A DNA stretch of 64,000 nt from Nostoc sp. PCC 7107 (GTDB lineage: Bacteria; Cyanobacteriota; Cyanobacteriia; Cyanobacteriales; Nostocaceae): the NCBI RefSeq assembly GCF_000316625.1, contig NC_019676.1:3738501-3802500 (forward strand), written 5' to 3'. A program made the position numbers and the translations under genes. The notes beneath the pieces were generated by a model that was given only the letters and a program-made list of their open reading frames with translations, had not been told where the DNA came from and made no database searches. Shown piece by piece: positions 10,404-19,342 of the stretch. How positions within the stretch are numbered: the first letter of the stretch is position 1; every line of letters begins with the position of its first letter.

Positions 10404-11306
10404 TTATCGGCTTGGTGTTGGTTCACCAAATTTAATTAAAAGAGCGATCGCTATACTCACCGCAAAAATCAATGTCATACTCAATGCTGAACCAAAACCC
10501 CAATTTTGAGTAACTCCCAGGAATTGGTTGTAAACTAACCGCGCCGCTGTCATGCTCGAAGAGCCACCCAAAAGTTCTGGGTCAATAAAATCTCCTAAAC
10601 CTGTAATGAAAACCAAAATTGACCCGGCGGTTATTCCTGGAGAAACTTGGGGTACGGTTACTTTCCAAAAAGTCTGTACAGGATTTGCACCTAAATCAGC
10701 AGCAGCTTCTAGCAAGCGCTGATCTAATTTTTCTAGAGAAGCATATAAAATTAAAACCATGTAGGGCAACAAGCTGTAACTCATACCAATAAATACAGCA
10801 GGGATACGGTTAAGTAAGTCTAAAGTTGGTAAGCCTAAATTACTCAGAATAGTATTTAATAAACCAGTTCTACGCAGAATGGTAATCCAAGCGTAAGAAC
10901 GGAGTAAAGAGGAAGTCCACAAAGGTAAAACAAAAGCTAATAATAGTAAATTACGCCATTTTTTTGGTGCGATTTGTGCTAACCAATAAGCAACCGGAAA
11001 ACCGAAGATTAAACAAATTATAGTTGCTCCTAATGCCAACCAGAGCGATCGCAAAATAACATGTAAATAAAGCGGGTCAAATATCCGAATATAATTTTCT
11101 AAGCTACTGGGATTGACTAAATCTCCTGGTCTAATATTAGGAACTAAACTTAGCTGGAAAATTATCAATGCTGGTAGTACTAGTAATAAAAGCAACCAAA
11201 TACCTGCTGGGGCTAATAATACTAAGGGTTGTAGAAAGTTAAATGTAGGACGATGTAATTTTTCAACGTTGGAAATTTCATCTGTATGATTTATTAAAGA
11301 AGACAT
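10404..11306 (-). CDS. potB: Polyamine-type ABC transporter permease (PotB type)
   Basis: This is a 300-residue inner-membrane permease with about six transmembrane segments. It carries the EAA loop (EAAADLGANPVQTFWKVT), which contacts the ATPase. Its N terminus is about 15 residues longer than usual for PotB. It is the last gene of a minus-strand cluster with a solute-binding protein and an ATPase of the spermidine/putrescine family. A typical Pot system has two permeases, PotB and PotC; only this one is visible here. Substrate (spermidine, putrescine or a related cation) is inferred from family only. Confidence 0.85.
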   Translation of the reverse strand: MSSLINHTDEISNVEKLHRPTFNFLQPLVLLAPAGIWLLLLLVLPALIIFQLSLVPNIRPGDLVNPSSLENYIRIFDPLYLHVILRSLWLALGATIICLIFGFPVAYWLAQIAPKKWRNLLLLAFVLPLWTSSLLRSYAWITILRRTGLLNTILSNLGLPTLDLLNRIPAVFIGMSYSLLPYMVLILYASLEKLDQRLLEAAADLGANPVQTFWKVTVPQVSPGITAGSILVFITGLGDFIDPELLGGSSSMTAARLVYNQFLGVTQNWGFGSALSMTLIFAVSIAIALLIKFGEPTPSR

Positions 11307-11370
11307 ATTTCTGATGAATACAAGTTTAAAGTTTGACTTGGGAAACTTATCAGTCTCTATGTTATTTGTT

Positions 11371-12453
11371 TTAACTACTAGTTAATTGAGTCCAGTAGCG
11401 CTCATAAACTTCCTCAAAGTCACCTAGAGGAGTAATCCGTTCACACTTTTCTAAAAGGGCGGCTTCAGGAAATAAATTTTTATTATCTTGAAGTTTTTTG
11501 GGTAATTGTTCAAACCCTGCACCATTAGGAGTAGAAATATTCAAATTTTGACTAATAATTGCTGCAACTTCTGGTTGCAAAATAAAGTTAATCCAAGCAT
11601 AAGCACCATCAATATTTGGGGCGCTTTTGGGTACGACAATTGTATCAGTCCATAAGGAAGAACCACTACGAGGAATTACATATTTAAATTTAGGATTTTC
11701 TTTAATCACACGAATAGCATCGGCTGAGTAACACATCGCTAATACTAAGTCTCCTGAGAGAATTTGGTTTTGCCAAGCATCAGTATCAAAGGAGGCGATC
11801 GCAGGTTTTAATTGCTGTAATTTGTTATATGCTTGTTTCAGTTCTTCTTCCTCTTTGGAATTGTAGGAATAACCTAGCATTCGTAATACTGCACCCATTA
11901 CCTCCCGGACATCATTGAGTAACGTCATCCGCTTGTTGAGTATGGATTGATTTTGCCAGAGATAATCCCAATCTTCTGGTGCTGTTTGCAGCACTTCTGA
12001 ATTGTAAATTAACCCTGTAGTTCCCCAGTTGAATGGTAAACTATAACGATTATTTTGGTCATAACTAGGATTTTTAAATTGCGGAAATAAATTATCTAAA
12101 CCAATTAAGCGATTATGATTTAATTCGATTAATAAATTTTTTTCTACCATCTTCTGTACCATATAGTCAGAGGGGTAAATTACACTATAAGCACCACCAC
12201 CTCCAGCTAAGAGTTTGGCTAACATCACTTCATTAGAATCATAAGGATCTACAAGCACTTGCAGTCCTGTTTGGCTGCTAAAAGTTTGGAGTAATTTTTG
12301 GTCTGCATATTGTGTCCAAGTATAAAGATATAATTTGTCGCTATGAGTGGATTTAGTAGCCGCACGAACATTAGCTAATTTCCAACCACAACCAGTTAAA
12401 GATAAGCTAGAAAATGCTGCTATTTTTTGTAAAAAGTTTCTTCTATTTGTCAT
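11371..12453 (-). CDS. potD: Polyamine-type periplasmic substrate-binding protein (PotD/PotF type)
   Basis: This 360-residue solute-binding protein belongs to the PotD/PotF group. The N terminus carries a twin-arginine-like motif (NRRNFLQK, R4-R5) followed by a hydrophobic stretch and a lipobox ending LTGC (C22), suggesting a Tat-exported lipoprotein. The mature part begins with LYLYTWTQYADQKLLQTF, typical of the family's first strand. It is transcribed with the ATPase gene 12 bases upstream and the permease gene 64 bases downstream. It delivers substrate to the permease; specificity cannot be read by eye. Confidence 0.86.
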   Translation of the reverse strand: MTNRRNFLQKIAAFSSLSLTGCGWKLANVRAATKSTHSDKLYLYTWTQYADQKLLQTFSSQTGLQVLVDPYDSNEVMLAKLLAGGGGAYSVIYPSDYMVQKMVEKNLLIELNHNRLIGLDNLFPQFKNPSYDQNNRYSLPFNWGTTGLIYNSEVLQTAPEDWDYLWQNQSILNKRMTLLNDVREVMGAVLRMLGYSYNSKEEEELKQAYNKLQQLKPAIASFDTDAWQNQILSGDLVLAMCYSADAIRVIKENPKFKYVIPRSGSSLWTDTIVVPKSAPNIDGAYAWINFILQPEVAAIISQNLNISTPNGAGFEQLPKKLQDNKNLFPEAALLEKCERITPLGDFEEVYERYWTQLTSS

Positions 12454-12465
12454 TTGTCATTTAAA

Positions 12466-13593
12466 TTATTGACTAATAGCCAAACAATCACTTTCTGCCC
12501 ATAAAACGTAAATAGGTGTGTCTCTGTCTGGCAAATTACCAAAGGTATTAGGTTGCAAAACGCTGATATTTATCCCATTAGTTAGTTCCACCACATAAGT
12601 AACATGGGTTCCCAAATACATAACGTTAACTAATCTGCCTTCAAAGGAATTACTTGGTAAATTAGGCGGATATAGTGATAATTGAATTTTTTCTGGGCGT
12701 ACACTTACAACTACTGATTGTGACAATTCTATTGGTGTGTCTTCATAGCGTGTAACTATGATTTTCAGTCCAGTTTTCGTAACAACTTGGATACAATCAG
12801 CTTCGACAGCAGCAATTTCACCACTAAATAAATTAGTATCACCAATAAAATCAGCAACAAAAGCTGTTTGGGGACGTTCGTAAATTTCGCTAGGAGTGCC
12901 AATTTGCTCAATTTTGCCTTGATTCATCACCGCAATGCGATCGCTCAAAGACAATGCTTCTTCTTGGTCGTGAGTGACTAAAATAAAGGTTAAGCCTAAT
13001 TTTTTATGCAGGTTTGATAGTTCAACTTGCATCTCTTTCCGTAGCTTGAAATCTAAAGCGCCTAAAGGTTCATCTAACAGTAGCACGGTCGGATGATTAA
13101 CTAACGCCCTAGCTAATGCTACCCGCTGCTGTTGACCACCAGAAAGTTGATTGGGAAAGCGCGATCGCAAACTTTCCATTTTGACGAGTTTTAAGGCTTC
13201 TGTAACTCGACTTTCGATTTCTGATTTGCGAATTTTTTTTAAGTGCAGTCCAAAGGCGATGTTATCCCAGACATTCAAGTGATTGAACAGTGCATAACTT
13301 TGAAATACAGTATTGACTGGGCGGCGATAAGGCGGAACATTAGTCATAGACTGACCTTGAATTAGTACCTTACCTGCATCCGCTGATTCAAATCCCGCAA
13401 TTAAACGTAATGTTGTGGTTTTACCACAACCAGAGGGGCCTAAAATACTAAAAAATTCTCCTTTGCGGATATCCAAATCTATTCCATGTACAGCTGGTTC
13501 TTGCTTGAAAAACTTAAACACGTTACGTAGTTCCACATCCAGTGGCTGAAACGACGTAATCCCCTTCTGATTCTGCACAACAGATTGAGCCAT
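12466..13593 (-). CDS. potA: Polyamine-type ABC transporter ATPase (PotA type)
   Basis: This is an ABC ATPase with Walker A GPSGCGKTT, Q-loop FQSYALF, signature LSGGQQQRVALARAL, Walker B VLLLDEPLGALD, H-loop VTHDQEEAL and a C-terminal TOBE-like domain. I chose the ATG at 13593 (375 residues, MAQSVVQNQKG). The 59-residue extension that stays open up to 13770 has no family-like sequence, and the chosen ATG is preceded by TGAGGATT. It is the first gene of the minus-strand cluster and is divergent from the penicillin-binding protein gene at 13806. It powers import through the neighbouring permease. Confidence 0.88.
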   Translation of the reverse strand: MAQSVVQNQKGITSFQPLDVELRNVFKFFKQEPAVHGIDLDIRKGEFFSILGPSGCGKTTTLRLIAGFESADAGKVLIQGQSMTNVPPYRRPVNTVFQSYALFNHLNVWDNIAFGLHLKKIRKSEIESRVTEALKLVKMESLRSRFPNQLSGGQQQRVALARALVNHPTVLLLDEPLGALDFKLRKEMQVELSNLHKKLGLTFILVTHDQEEALSLSDRIAVMNQGKIEQIGTPSEIYERPQTAFVADFIGDTNLFSGEIAAVEADCIQVVTKTGLKIIVTRYEDTPIELSQSVVVSVRPEKIQLSLYPPNLPSNSFEGRLVNVMYLGTHVTYVVELTNGINISVLQPNTFGNLPDRDTPIYVLWAESDCLAISQ

Positions 13594-13805
13594 AATCCTC
13601 AGTAGAATGCTGTGATTTAACCTGATTTTCTGTGAATGTAGCCTATTAAGCAGACTTAAATAACACTTTGGTTTATTGTATCCGCCAAAAACCCTAGATC
13701 GGGAATATACGTTTGTGATTGTTACAAGTTTAATATCAAGTGTAAGATTCGGGCATTCTATACCAAGCACTTGATTTCAGAATTTTTACTTATATATATT
13801 GACCT

Positions 13806-15647
13806 ATGGCTTTATTTCCATCATCTTTACCGAATAGCAGAAAAGATACACGGACTGTTGGACGTGGTATACAGTCAATCTTCTTAATTGGATTCACTTT
13901 ATTGACGCTGGCGGGGATTGAAGCGCGGTTAGCATATTTACAAATCGTGGAAGGATCTCAACTGCGGAAACGTGCCGAATCTAACCGCGTTCGGACAATT
14001 CTCAAACAACCAGAACGAGGTAATATTTTTGACCGCAATGGTAAGCTGTTAGCCACTACCCGATATCCGCATTCTGTATACTTATGGCCGCTGGCACATA
14101 CTAAACCATCTTGGTCAGTGGTGGGGCCACGATTATCCCAAATTCTGGGCATCCCCCAAGAAGAAATGGAACATAAGCTAGACGCAGCTGGTGCTAACTC
14201 TGCTTCCCTGATTCGGATTGCGCGTGATGTTAGCGAAGCCCAAATTACAGCTTTAAAAGAGTATGAAAATGAACTAAAAGATGTAGAAATTAACACAGAT
14301 GCGGTGCGCTACTATCCACATGGTCAAGAATTAGCACATGTACTAGGTTATACACGAGAACTGACACCTGATCAGTTGAAAGATAAGCAAAAAGAAGGCT
14401 ACCGTCTGGGTGATGTCATTGGTCAGATGGGTATAGAAAAGGCGTATGAGAAGACCTTACGCGGCGAATGGGGTGGTCAGCAGGTGGAAGTGGATGGTGC
14501 AGGTCGCCCAATCCGCATTTTAGGAGAAAAGCAAGCCAAATCAGGTAAAGATTTGCATTTAACGATAGATTGGGAACTACAAAAAGCAGCAGACAAAGCT
14601 TTAGGTAAGTATCAAGGTGCAATTGTCGCCCTTGATCCCAGAAATGGTGCAGTTTTAGCGATGGTATCTCATCCTGGCTTTGACCCAAATATTTTTTCTA
14701 AGCAAAAACTCTCGCAAAAAGATTGGGAAAGTGTACAAGGTAAAGACCATCCTTTAGTAAACCGGGCTTTAAGTGCTTTTCCTCCTGCGAGTACGTTCAA
14801 AATTGTCACCACAACGGCTGGCTTGGAGTCGGGTAAGTTTTCCCCTGGAACAGTGCTGCAAACCTATGGTTCTTTAACTGTTGGTGGTGTGACTTTTGGG
14901 GAATGGAATCATGCAGGGTTTGGGCCTTTAGGATTTCCTAGGGCGATCGCTATGAGTAGTGATACATTCTTTTATCAAGTTGGTAAAGGCGTTGGTGGCC
15001 CGACTTTAATTGAGTGGAGTCGCAAATATGGTTTCGGTCAAAGAACTGGAATTGAGTTCTCCAGCGAAGAAACTAAGGGTTTAGTTCCTGATGAAAACTG
15101 GAAACAAAAAGCTTGGAAAATTCCTTGGACTGTGGGCGACACAATTAATATGTCCATTGGTCAAGGTGCTTTGCAAGTGTCACCACTGCAATCAGCAATT
15201 ATGTTTTCTGTTCCCGCCAATGGGGGATATCGTGTGAAGCCCCATTTGTTGAAAGACAACGAAGAAGCAAAAAGCTGGCGCGAATCTTTAAATCTGAAGC
15301 AGTCAACTATTAACGTTCTCCGGGATGGACTGCGGAAGGTAATTACTGAAGGTACAGGTAAGCGCTTAAATCTACCAACCATCGCCCCATCATCCGGTAA
15401 GAGTGGGACAGCCGAAGCTGGTGTTGGTCGTCCTAATCATACTTGGTTTGGTGCTTATGCCCCAAGCGATCGCCCCGAAATTACTGTTGTCGCCTTTGGC
15501 GAAAATTCCGGTGATCACGGTGGTACAGTCTGCGGCCCAATGGTATTACAAGTATTGGAAGCGTATTTCCAGCATAAATACCCCGGTAAGTACCAAAAAC
15601 CAGAATCAGCTAATTCTCAAAATGCTAATGATGTTAACGGCGATTAA
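13806..15647 (+). CDS. mrdA: Penicillin-binding protein 2 (cell-elongation transpeptidase)
   Basis: This 613-residue class B penicillin-binding protein has one N-terminal membrane anchor (about 22-45) and a dimerisation domain beginning with RTILKQPERGNIFDRNG. The transpeptidase domain has active-site S329 in ASTFK, the second motif SSD in AMSSDTFF, and KSGTAEAG with K532. PBP2 cross-links peptidoglycan during lateral growth with RodA. RodA and MreB genes are not in the window. The C terminus (ANSQNANDVNGD) is a short polar tail. It stands alone, divergent from the transporter cluster. Confidence 0.92.
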   Translation: MALFPSSLPNSRKDTRTVGRGIQSIFLIGFTLLTLAGIEARLAYLQIVEGSQLRKRAESNRVRTILKQPERGNIFDRNGKLLATTRYPHSVYLWPLAHTKPSWSVVGPRLSQILGIPQEEMEHKLDAAGANSASLIRIARDVSEAQITALKEYENELKDVEINTDAVRYYPHGQELAHVLGYTRELTPDQLKDKQKEGYRLGDVIGQMGIEKAYEKTLRGEWGGQQVEVDGAGRPIRILGEKQAKSGKDLHLTIDWELQKAADKALGKYQGAIVALDPRNGAVLAMVSHPGFDPNIFSKQKLSQKDWESVQGKDHPLVNRALSAFPPASTFKIVTTTAGLESGKFSPGTVLQTYGSLTVGGVTFGEWNHAGFGPLGFPRAIAMSSDTFFYQVGKGVGGPTLIEWSRKYGFGQRTGIEFSSEETKGLVPDENWKQKAWKIPWTVGDTINMSIGQGALQVSPLQSAIMFSVPANGGYRVKPHLLKDNEEAKSWRESLNLKQSTINVLRDGLRKVITEGTGKRLNLPTIAPSSGKSGTAEAGVGRPNHTWFGAYAPSDRPEITVVAFGENSGDHGGTVCGPMVLQVLEAYFQHKYPGKYQKPESANSQNANDVNGD

Positions 15648-15687
15648 TCATAAATCAATGTGATATGTAAGCAAAACCCTTACGCCT

Positions 15688-15930
15688 CTATTCCAAATTC
15701 TCCCTTTGATAAGATTCCAAAATTCCACTACGAATCATTAATTGTGGCCAAATAAATACAAAAAAGCCCATCCAAATAATCACAGGAATGGACACCAGAA
15801 TTGTTAACCAAACAATTTTAAATAGTAAACAACTACCACTAATTAAAACTACAGACGTGAGGATGATAGACCAAGGTTGACACCACCAAGGTTTGTATTC
15901 CCAAGGATTTAAAGGCTTTTGTTCAGTCAT
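15688..15930 (-). CDS. Small two-helix membrane protein, DUF6737-like
   Basis: This 80-residue protein starts with a Trp/Pro-rich segment (NPWEYKPWWCQPWSI) followed by two hydrophobic helices (about 21-38 and 41-61) and a charged tail. From memory it resembles a small conserved membrane protein family of cyanobacteria (DUF6737). Function is unknown. It is convergent with the penicillin-binding protein gene (40 bases apart). The small size and conserved-looking motif favour a real gene over a chance frame. Confidence 0.7.
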   Translation of the reverse strand: MTEQKPLNPWEYKPWWCQPWSIILTSVVLISGSCLLFKIVWLTILVSIPVIIWMGFFVFIWPQLMIRSGILESYQRENLE

Positions 15931-16010
15931 AAAACATCATAGACTGCGTGAATCGGACAGGGATGAGAGGCTAGAGATTAGTGTGTTTCAGAATTCAATA
16001 CTTTTCTTAC

Positions 16011-16041
16011 TTTACACCCCTACACCCTTACACCCCTGTGT
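16011..16041. repeat. Heptamer short tandem repeat (acacccct type)
   Basis: Tandem tacaccc/ttacaccc units lie between the small membrane gene and the 3' end of the SLH gene. A similar motif recurs at about 51155-51195. It is a typical STRR block of filamentous cyanobacteria. Confidence 0.7.
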
Positions 16042-16048
16042 TGTTTAA

Positions 16049-17689
16049 TCAACCATTCACAATATATTGCGAATTGATCGCTGCGACACGGCCAGCATCA
16101 ACCAAAGCTTGATAAACCATCACCGCTACTTCTGCCCGTGTCGCATCACGGGTAGGGTTGAGTTGCTTTAGATTGGGATGATTGACGATAATTCCCTTGT
16201 CTATAGCTTTGGCTACTTCATCTTTGGCATAGTCAGGAATTTTGGCTTGGTCATCGAAAATTTTGTTCGCGTTAGCAACATTACCAGATGTGCCTAACTC
16301 TAGTCCATTAACTAGAGAAACCAGAACTTGCACACGCTGAATATTTTGGTTAGGGCGGAATGTATTATCAGGGAATCCAGAGAGAAATTGGCCTTGATAT
16401 GCTTGCTGAATAACTTTAGCTGCCCAGAAGCTGGCGGATACATCTTTAAATTGGGCTGCTGCACGCTTGGAGGATGGTGTAAACGCTTTGACAATTAATG
16501 CTGCATACTGCGCCCTAGTCATCGTTGCATCTGGTTTAAAGGTGCGGTCTGGAAAACCGTTAACTATTCCTTGTTTGACTAATTCCCGAATAAAAGCAGC
16601 TGCCCAATGATTAGCAATATCGGTTAAATCTATAGGGCTGGGTGTTGGGGTTGGGGTTGGTATCGGTACGGGTACAGGGGTAGGTGTGGGTGTTGGAGTT
16701 GGTACAGGAGTAGGTGTGGGTGTTGGGGTTGGTATCGGTACGGGTACAGGTGTGGGCGTTGGAGTTGGTACAGGAGTAGGTGTGGGTGTTGGGGTTGGTA
16801 TCGGTGTAGGTGTGGGAACTGGTGCGCTGGCAAACTGGATATTACCGCTGACTTTGCTAGGGTCAATTTGATTACCGATGGAAATCAGTTGATTAGAACT
16901 GGCATTTTGTAAATCAAATTTAGCGTTATTGCGGAAAATATTACCTCCAGGACTGGCAGCACTACCTAAATCTGGCAGGGCAGTGGAAATTACAGTCAGA
17001 CCATCGTCGGTATTATTTTCACTAACATTGTTGCGTAATACGGGGCGGGCGTTACCAGAAACTACTATGCCAGAACGATTTTCGGTAAATTTGTTATTTA
17101 AAAGTGTGGGTGAGGCTGTATCACTAATAGCAATGCCAAAGCCTGTTTTAATGCAGGTATTATCTTGAATTTGACCTTGGGAATTTTTAGCGATCGCAAT
17201 TCCATTGGCAGCATTTTCTGTAAATACATTACCTTGAATCACTGGTTTAGCATCACCAGTGGCGAATACTCCCTCACGCTTACAATTTTTGAAGGTGCAG
17301 TTGGCAATGGTAGGAGTAGTTGATTCTGCCCAGACACCACTACCGCGAGAGGCTGGGTTTGTCACAGTCACCCCTCGCAGTTCTCCACCGTCCAACATGA
17401 CAAAGGTGACGTTTTGACCAGCAAAAGTCCGGCTGAGGTAATTACCACTACCTTCAATTAAAATACTGCTGCCTTTGTTGGCTTCGTTACCAATTACTTG
17501 TACACCAGACGGAATCGTTAAAGGAAAAACTTCTCCACTCGCTACGCTGTAATTTCCATCTGTGAGTTGAATTGTGGTGTCTGGTGTAGCAACCTTGAGG
17601 GCTTGAGTAATTGTTTTAAAGGGCGCTTGTTGACTACCAGAGTTACTACTATTTCCAGTTAAAGGATTTACGTAAAAAGTTTGAGGCAT
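16049..17689 (-). CDS. DUF1565/beta-helix protein with Pro-Thr linker and SLH domains
   Basis: This 546-residue protein has three parts. The first is a DUF1565-like start ([16 protein letters not shown]) running into a right-handed parallel beta-helix of NxF/GI-type rungs (about 90-285). A low-complexity linker of P, T, V and I follows (about 290-360). The C terminus carries three SLH-like repeats (about 365-540), with [18 protein letters not shown] and [19 protein letters not shown] domains bind cell-wall polymers, so an envelope role is likely, yet I see no Sec signal peptide at the N terminus. Ligand and activity are unknown. The linker is encoded by a minisatellite and may vary in length between strains. 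Confidence 0.82.
   Translation of the reverse strand: MPQTFYVNPLTGNSSNSGSQQAPFKTITQALKVATPDTTIQLTDGNYSVASGEVFPLTIPSGVQVIGNEANKGSSILIEGSGNYLSRTFAGQNVTFVMLDGGELRGVTVTNPASRGSGVWAESTTPTIANCTFKNCKREGVFATGDAKPVIQGNVFTENAANGIAIAKNSQGQIQDNTCIKTGFGIAISDTASPTLLNNKFTENRSGIVVSGNARPVLRNNVSENNTDDGLTVISTALPDLGSAASPGGNIFRNNAKFDLQNASSNQLISIGNQIDPSKVSGNIQFASAPVPTPTPIPTPTPTPTPVPTPTPTPVPVPIPTPTPTPTPVPTPTPTPTPVPVPIPTPTPTPSPIDLTDIANHWAAAFIRELVKQGIVNGFPDRTFKPDATMTRAQYAALIVKAFTPSSKRAAAQFKDVSASFWAAKVIQQAYQGQFLSGFPDNTFRPNQNIQRVQVLVSLVNGLELGTSGNVANANKIFDDQAKIPDYAKDEVAKAIDKGIIVNHPNLKQLNPTRDATRAEVAVMVYQALVDAGRVAAINSQYIVNG
16639..16821. repeat. Minisatellite encoding the Pro-Thr linker
   Basis: Nested repeats of ggtgttgg, ggtatcgg and ggtacagg units combine into a larger unit of roughly 65-80 bases that occurs more than twice. 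The array lies wholly inside the SLH gene and stays in frame. It also leaves other frames open by chance. Confidence 0.8.
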
Positions 17690-17917
17690 ATTTATACCGC
17701 TAAAAAATACATAGTCATACTATTAGCTCTAACTTTGCGAATGGCTAGTTATCGCTAAAATTTGCAACATTGACTACCAAATTTAAAGGGTAAATTCCAG
17801 AAATACGAACTCGTAGGGGTATATGTATCCAAAACCCTTTCACCTCTAAACCTAATCTCTATAAACAACCTTTGTGCGTAAGTCTTGATTTATATTTTTC
17901 TAGATGCCCATAACTAA

Positions 17918-17949
17918 AGCTCCCAAATTTTAATTAAAATTTGGGAGCT
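17918..17949. terminator. Perfect 32-base palindrome
   Basis: A perfect palindrome with arms AGCTCCCAAATTTTAA is centred between 17933 and 17934. It lies just beyond the 3' end of the putative 6S RNA gene and upstream of the SLH gene, and could stop transcription of the RNA gene on the minus strand. Confidence 0.6.
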
Positions 17950-17955
17950 AAAAAA

Positions 17956-18143
17956 TTTTAAGTTCACCGCAACGCCGTTTTACCTAAGTTTATGACCTGG
18001 TTAAACCAGGTGGGTACCGCTGTTGCTCGTTTAAAGTTTCCGGGTACATGCCCGGTCTACTGCCACGATAACTGTTGGTTCCCTTTTCTTTAAAGACATA
18101 GATCAAAAAACTTGATGGCAGTCACCAACGTCGCAGTGCAACT
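17956..18143 (-). ncRNA. ssrS: Probable 6S RNA (6Sa RNA), regulator of RNA polymerase
   Basis: On the minus strand a roughly 187-base RNA can be drawn. The 5' segment AGTT-G-CACTGCGACG pairs with the 3' segment CGTTGCGGTG-AACT, leaving one bulged G, to give a long closing stem. Internal hairpins include CCGGGCATGTACCCGG and ACCTGGTTTAACCAGGT. The RNA ends in an AAAATTTTTT run at 17950-17959. A TATAAT box lies 6-11 bases upstream of the proposed start. Length and rod-like fold match 6S RNA, which binds RNA polymerase holoenzyme. I recall that cyanobacterial 6Sa genes lie beside purK, as here. The assignment rests on structure and context, and the ends are estimated to within a few bases. Confidence 0.75.
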
Positions 18144-18148
18144 AACTC

Positions 18149-18154
18149 ATTATA
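18149..18154 (-). promoter_or_regulatory. -10 box of the putative 6S RNA gene
   Basis: TATAAT on the minus strand (ATTATA on plus), positioned correctly for a start near 18142-18143. No convincing -35 at 17-base spacing was found. Confidence 0.55.
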
Positions 18155-18202
18155 GCTTTCTCAAACAATTTGTGTGTTCAATATGAAGATTTTATGACCA
18201 AT

Positions 18203-19342
18203 TTAACTGGGATACCAGATAGATTCTAGGGTGTGGGCTAGATGATTTGCAGTTTCTGGGTTATGCTCATCTAGCAAAACTGTGACGTGTCCCAATTTTC
18301 GCCCAGGACGAGATTCGGTTTTGTTGTACCAGTGAACTGTTGCGTGAGGAATGGCGGCTAATTGTTGACGCTGGCTTTGATAGTCACTCTCGGAATTTTC
18401 ATATCCTAGCAGGTTAACCATAATAGCCATTTGACAGTGTAAATTTGAATTACCTAAAGGTAGACCACATACGGCTCTGAGGTGTTGTTCAAATTGAGAA
18501 GTTTCGCAAGCATCAATAGAAAAATGTCCCGAATTGTGAGTACGGGGGGCTATTTCGTTGACTAAAACTTTGCTATCTTTGGTGAGAAATAGTTCTATGC
18601 CAAACACGCCAACAACTTCTAGGCTATTTAATAGAGTATGGGCGATCGCTTGACTTTGTTGGGCTTGATTAAGTGTAATATCCGCAGGGGCGATGACTCG
18701 CTGACATACCTGTTGTTCTTGCTGGGTTTCTACTACGGGATAGCTGACAACTTCACCATTCACAGAACGGGCGGCAATTACCGCTAGTTCCCGTTCAAAT
18801 GGGATAAATTCTTCAATTAAAAACTGTGATTGATTTGCTGTTTGAGCTAACTTTTGCTGTAAACTTGCTAAATCTTGGATAATAAATGTGCCTTGTCCGT
18901 CGTAACCATGACGACGAGATTTTAAAACAACAGGAAAACTTAAAGCCTCTAGCTGAGAGGTTAAATTCTCTACATCATCTATAGCAAAAAATTGCGGTAC
19001 AGGTAAGCCTAAATCTCGCAAATAACAACGCTGATGATATTTATCTAATAACGCAGATAAAGCTTCTAACCTCGGACGGAAGCAAACACCTTTATTTGCT
19101 AATAAAGATAAAGCATCAAGGTCAACAAATTCATTTTCAAAGGTGATGACATCACTTTTTTGAGCTAATATTTCTGTGGCTTTTGCATCATCAATTGCCG
19201 CAAAAACTGTATCTTGGGCAATGGCTACAGCCGGATCAAACTTACTAGGAGTCTGTACAATTAATTCTACTCCTAGTTTTTTTGCTGCATCCCCCATCAT
19301 CCAGGCTAGTTGCCCACCACCAATTACACCAACACGCTTCAT
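18203..19342 (-). CDS. purK: 5-(carboxyamino)imidazole ribonucleotide synthase (PurK)
   Basis: PurK uses ATP and bicarbonate to carboxylate aminoimidazole ribonucleotide in purine synthesis. The 379-residue protein begins KRVGVIGGGQLAWMMGDAAK, the family's N-terminal nucleotide fold. The ATP-grasp region includes PVVLKSRRHGYDGQGT and the catalytic segment VNEIAPRTHNSGHFSIDAC. I prefer the ATG at 19342. Its ATGA overlaps the stop of the upstream pentapeptide gene by four bases and it has AGGA upstream; an ATG at 19348 would add only two residues. The putative 6S RNA gene lies just downstream on the same strand. Confidence 0.93.
   Translation of the reverse strand: MKRVGVIGGGQLAWMMGDAAKKLGVELIVQTPSKFDPAVAIAQDTVFAAIDDAKATEILAQKSDVITFENEFVDLDALSLLANKGVCFRPRLEALSALLDKYHQRCYLRDLGLPVPQFFAIDDVENLTSQLEALSFPVVLKSRRHGYDGQGTFIIQDLASLQQKLAQTANQSQFLIEEFIPFERELAVIAARSVNGEVVSYPVVETQQEQQVCQRVIAPADITLNQAQQSQAIAHTLLNSLEVVGVFGIELFLTKDSKVLVNEIAPRTHNSGHFSIDACETSQFEQHLRAVCGLPLGNSNLHCQMAIMVNLLGYENSESDYQSQRQQLAAIPHATVHWYNKTESRPGRKLGHVTVLLDEHNPETANHLAHTLESIWYPS

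Noticed and set aside
13594-13770. 59-residue N-terminal extension of the PotA-type ATPase
   Set aside because: The extension has no family-like sequence, and the ATG at 13593 has a GAGG box and starts just before the conserved region.
16630-16871. Open frames on both strands inside the SLH gene
   Set aside because: Low-complexity translations ([13 protein letters not shown]) of the minisatellite.
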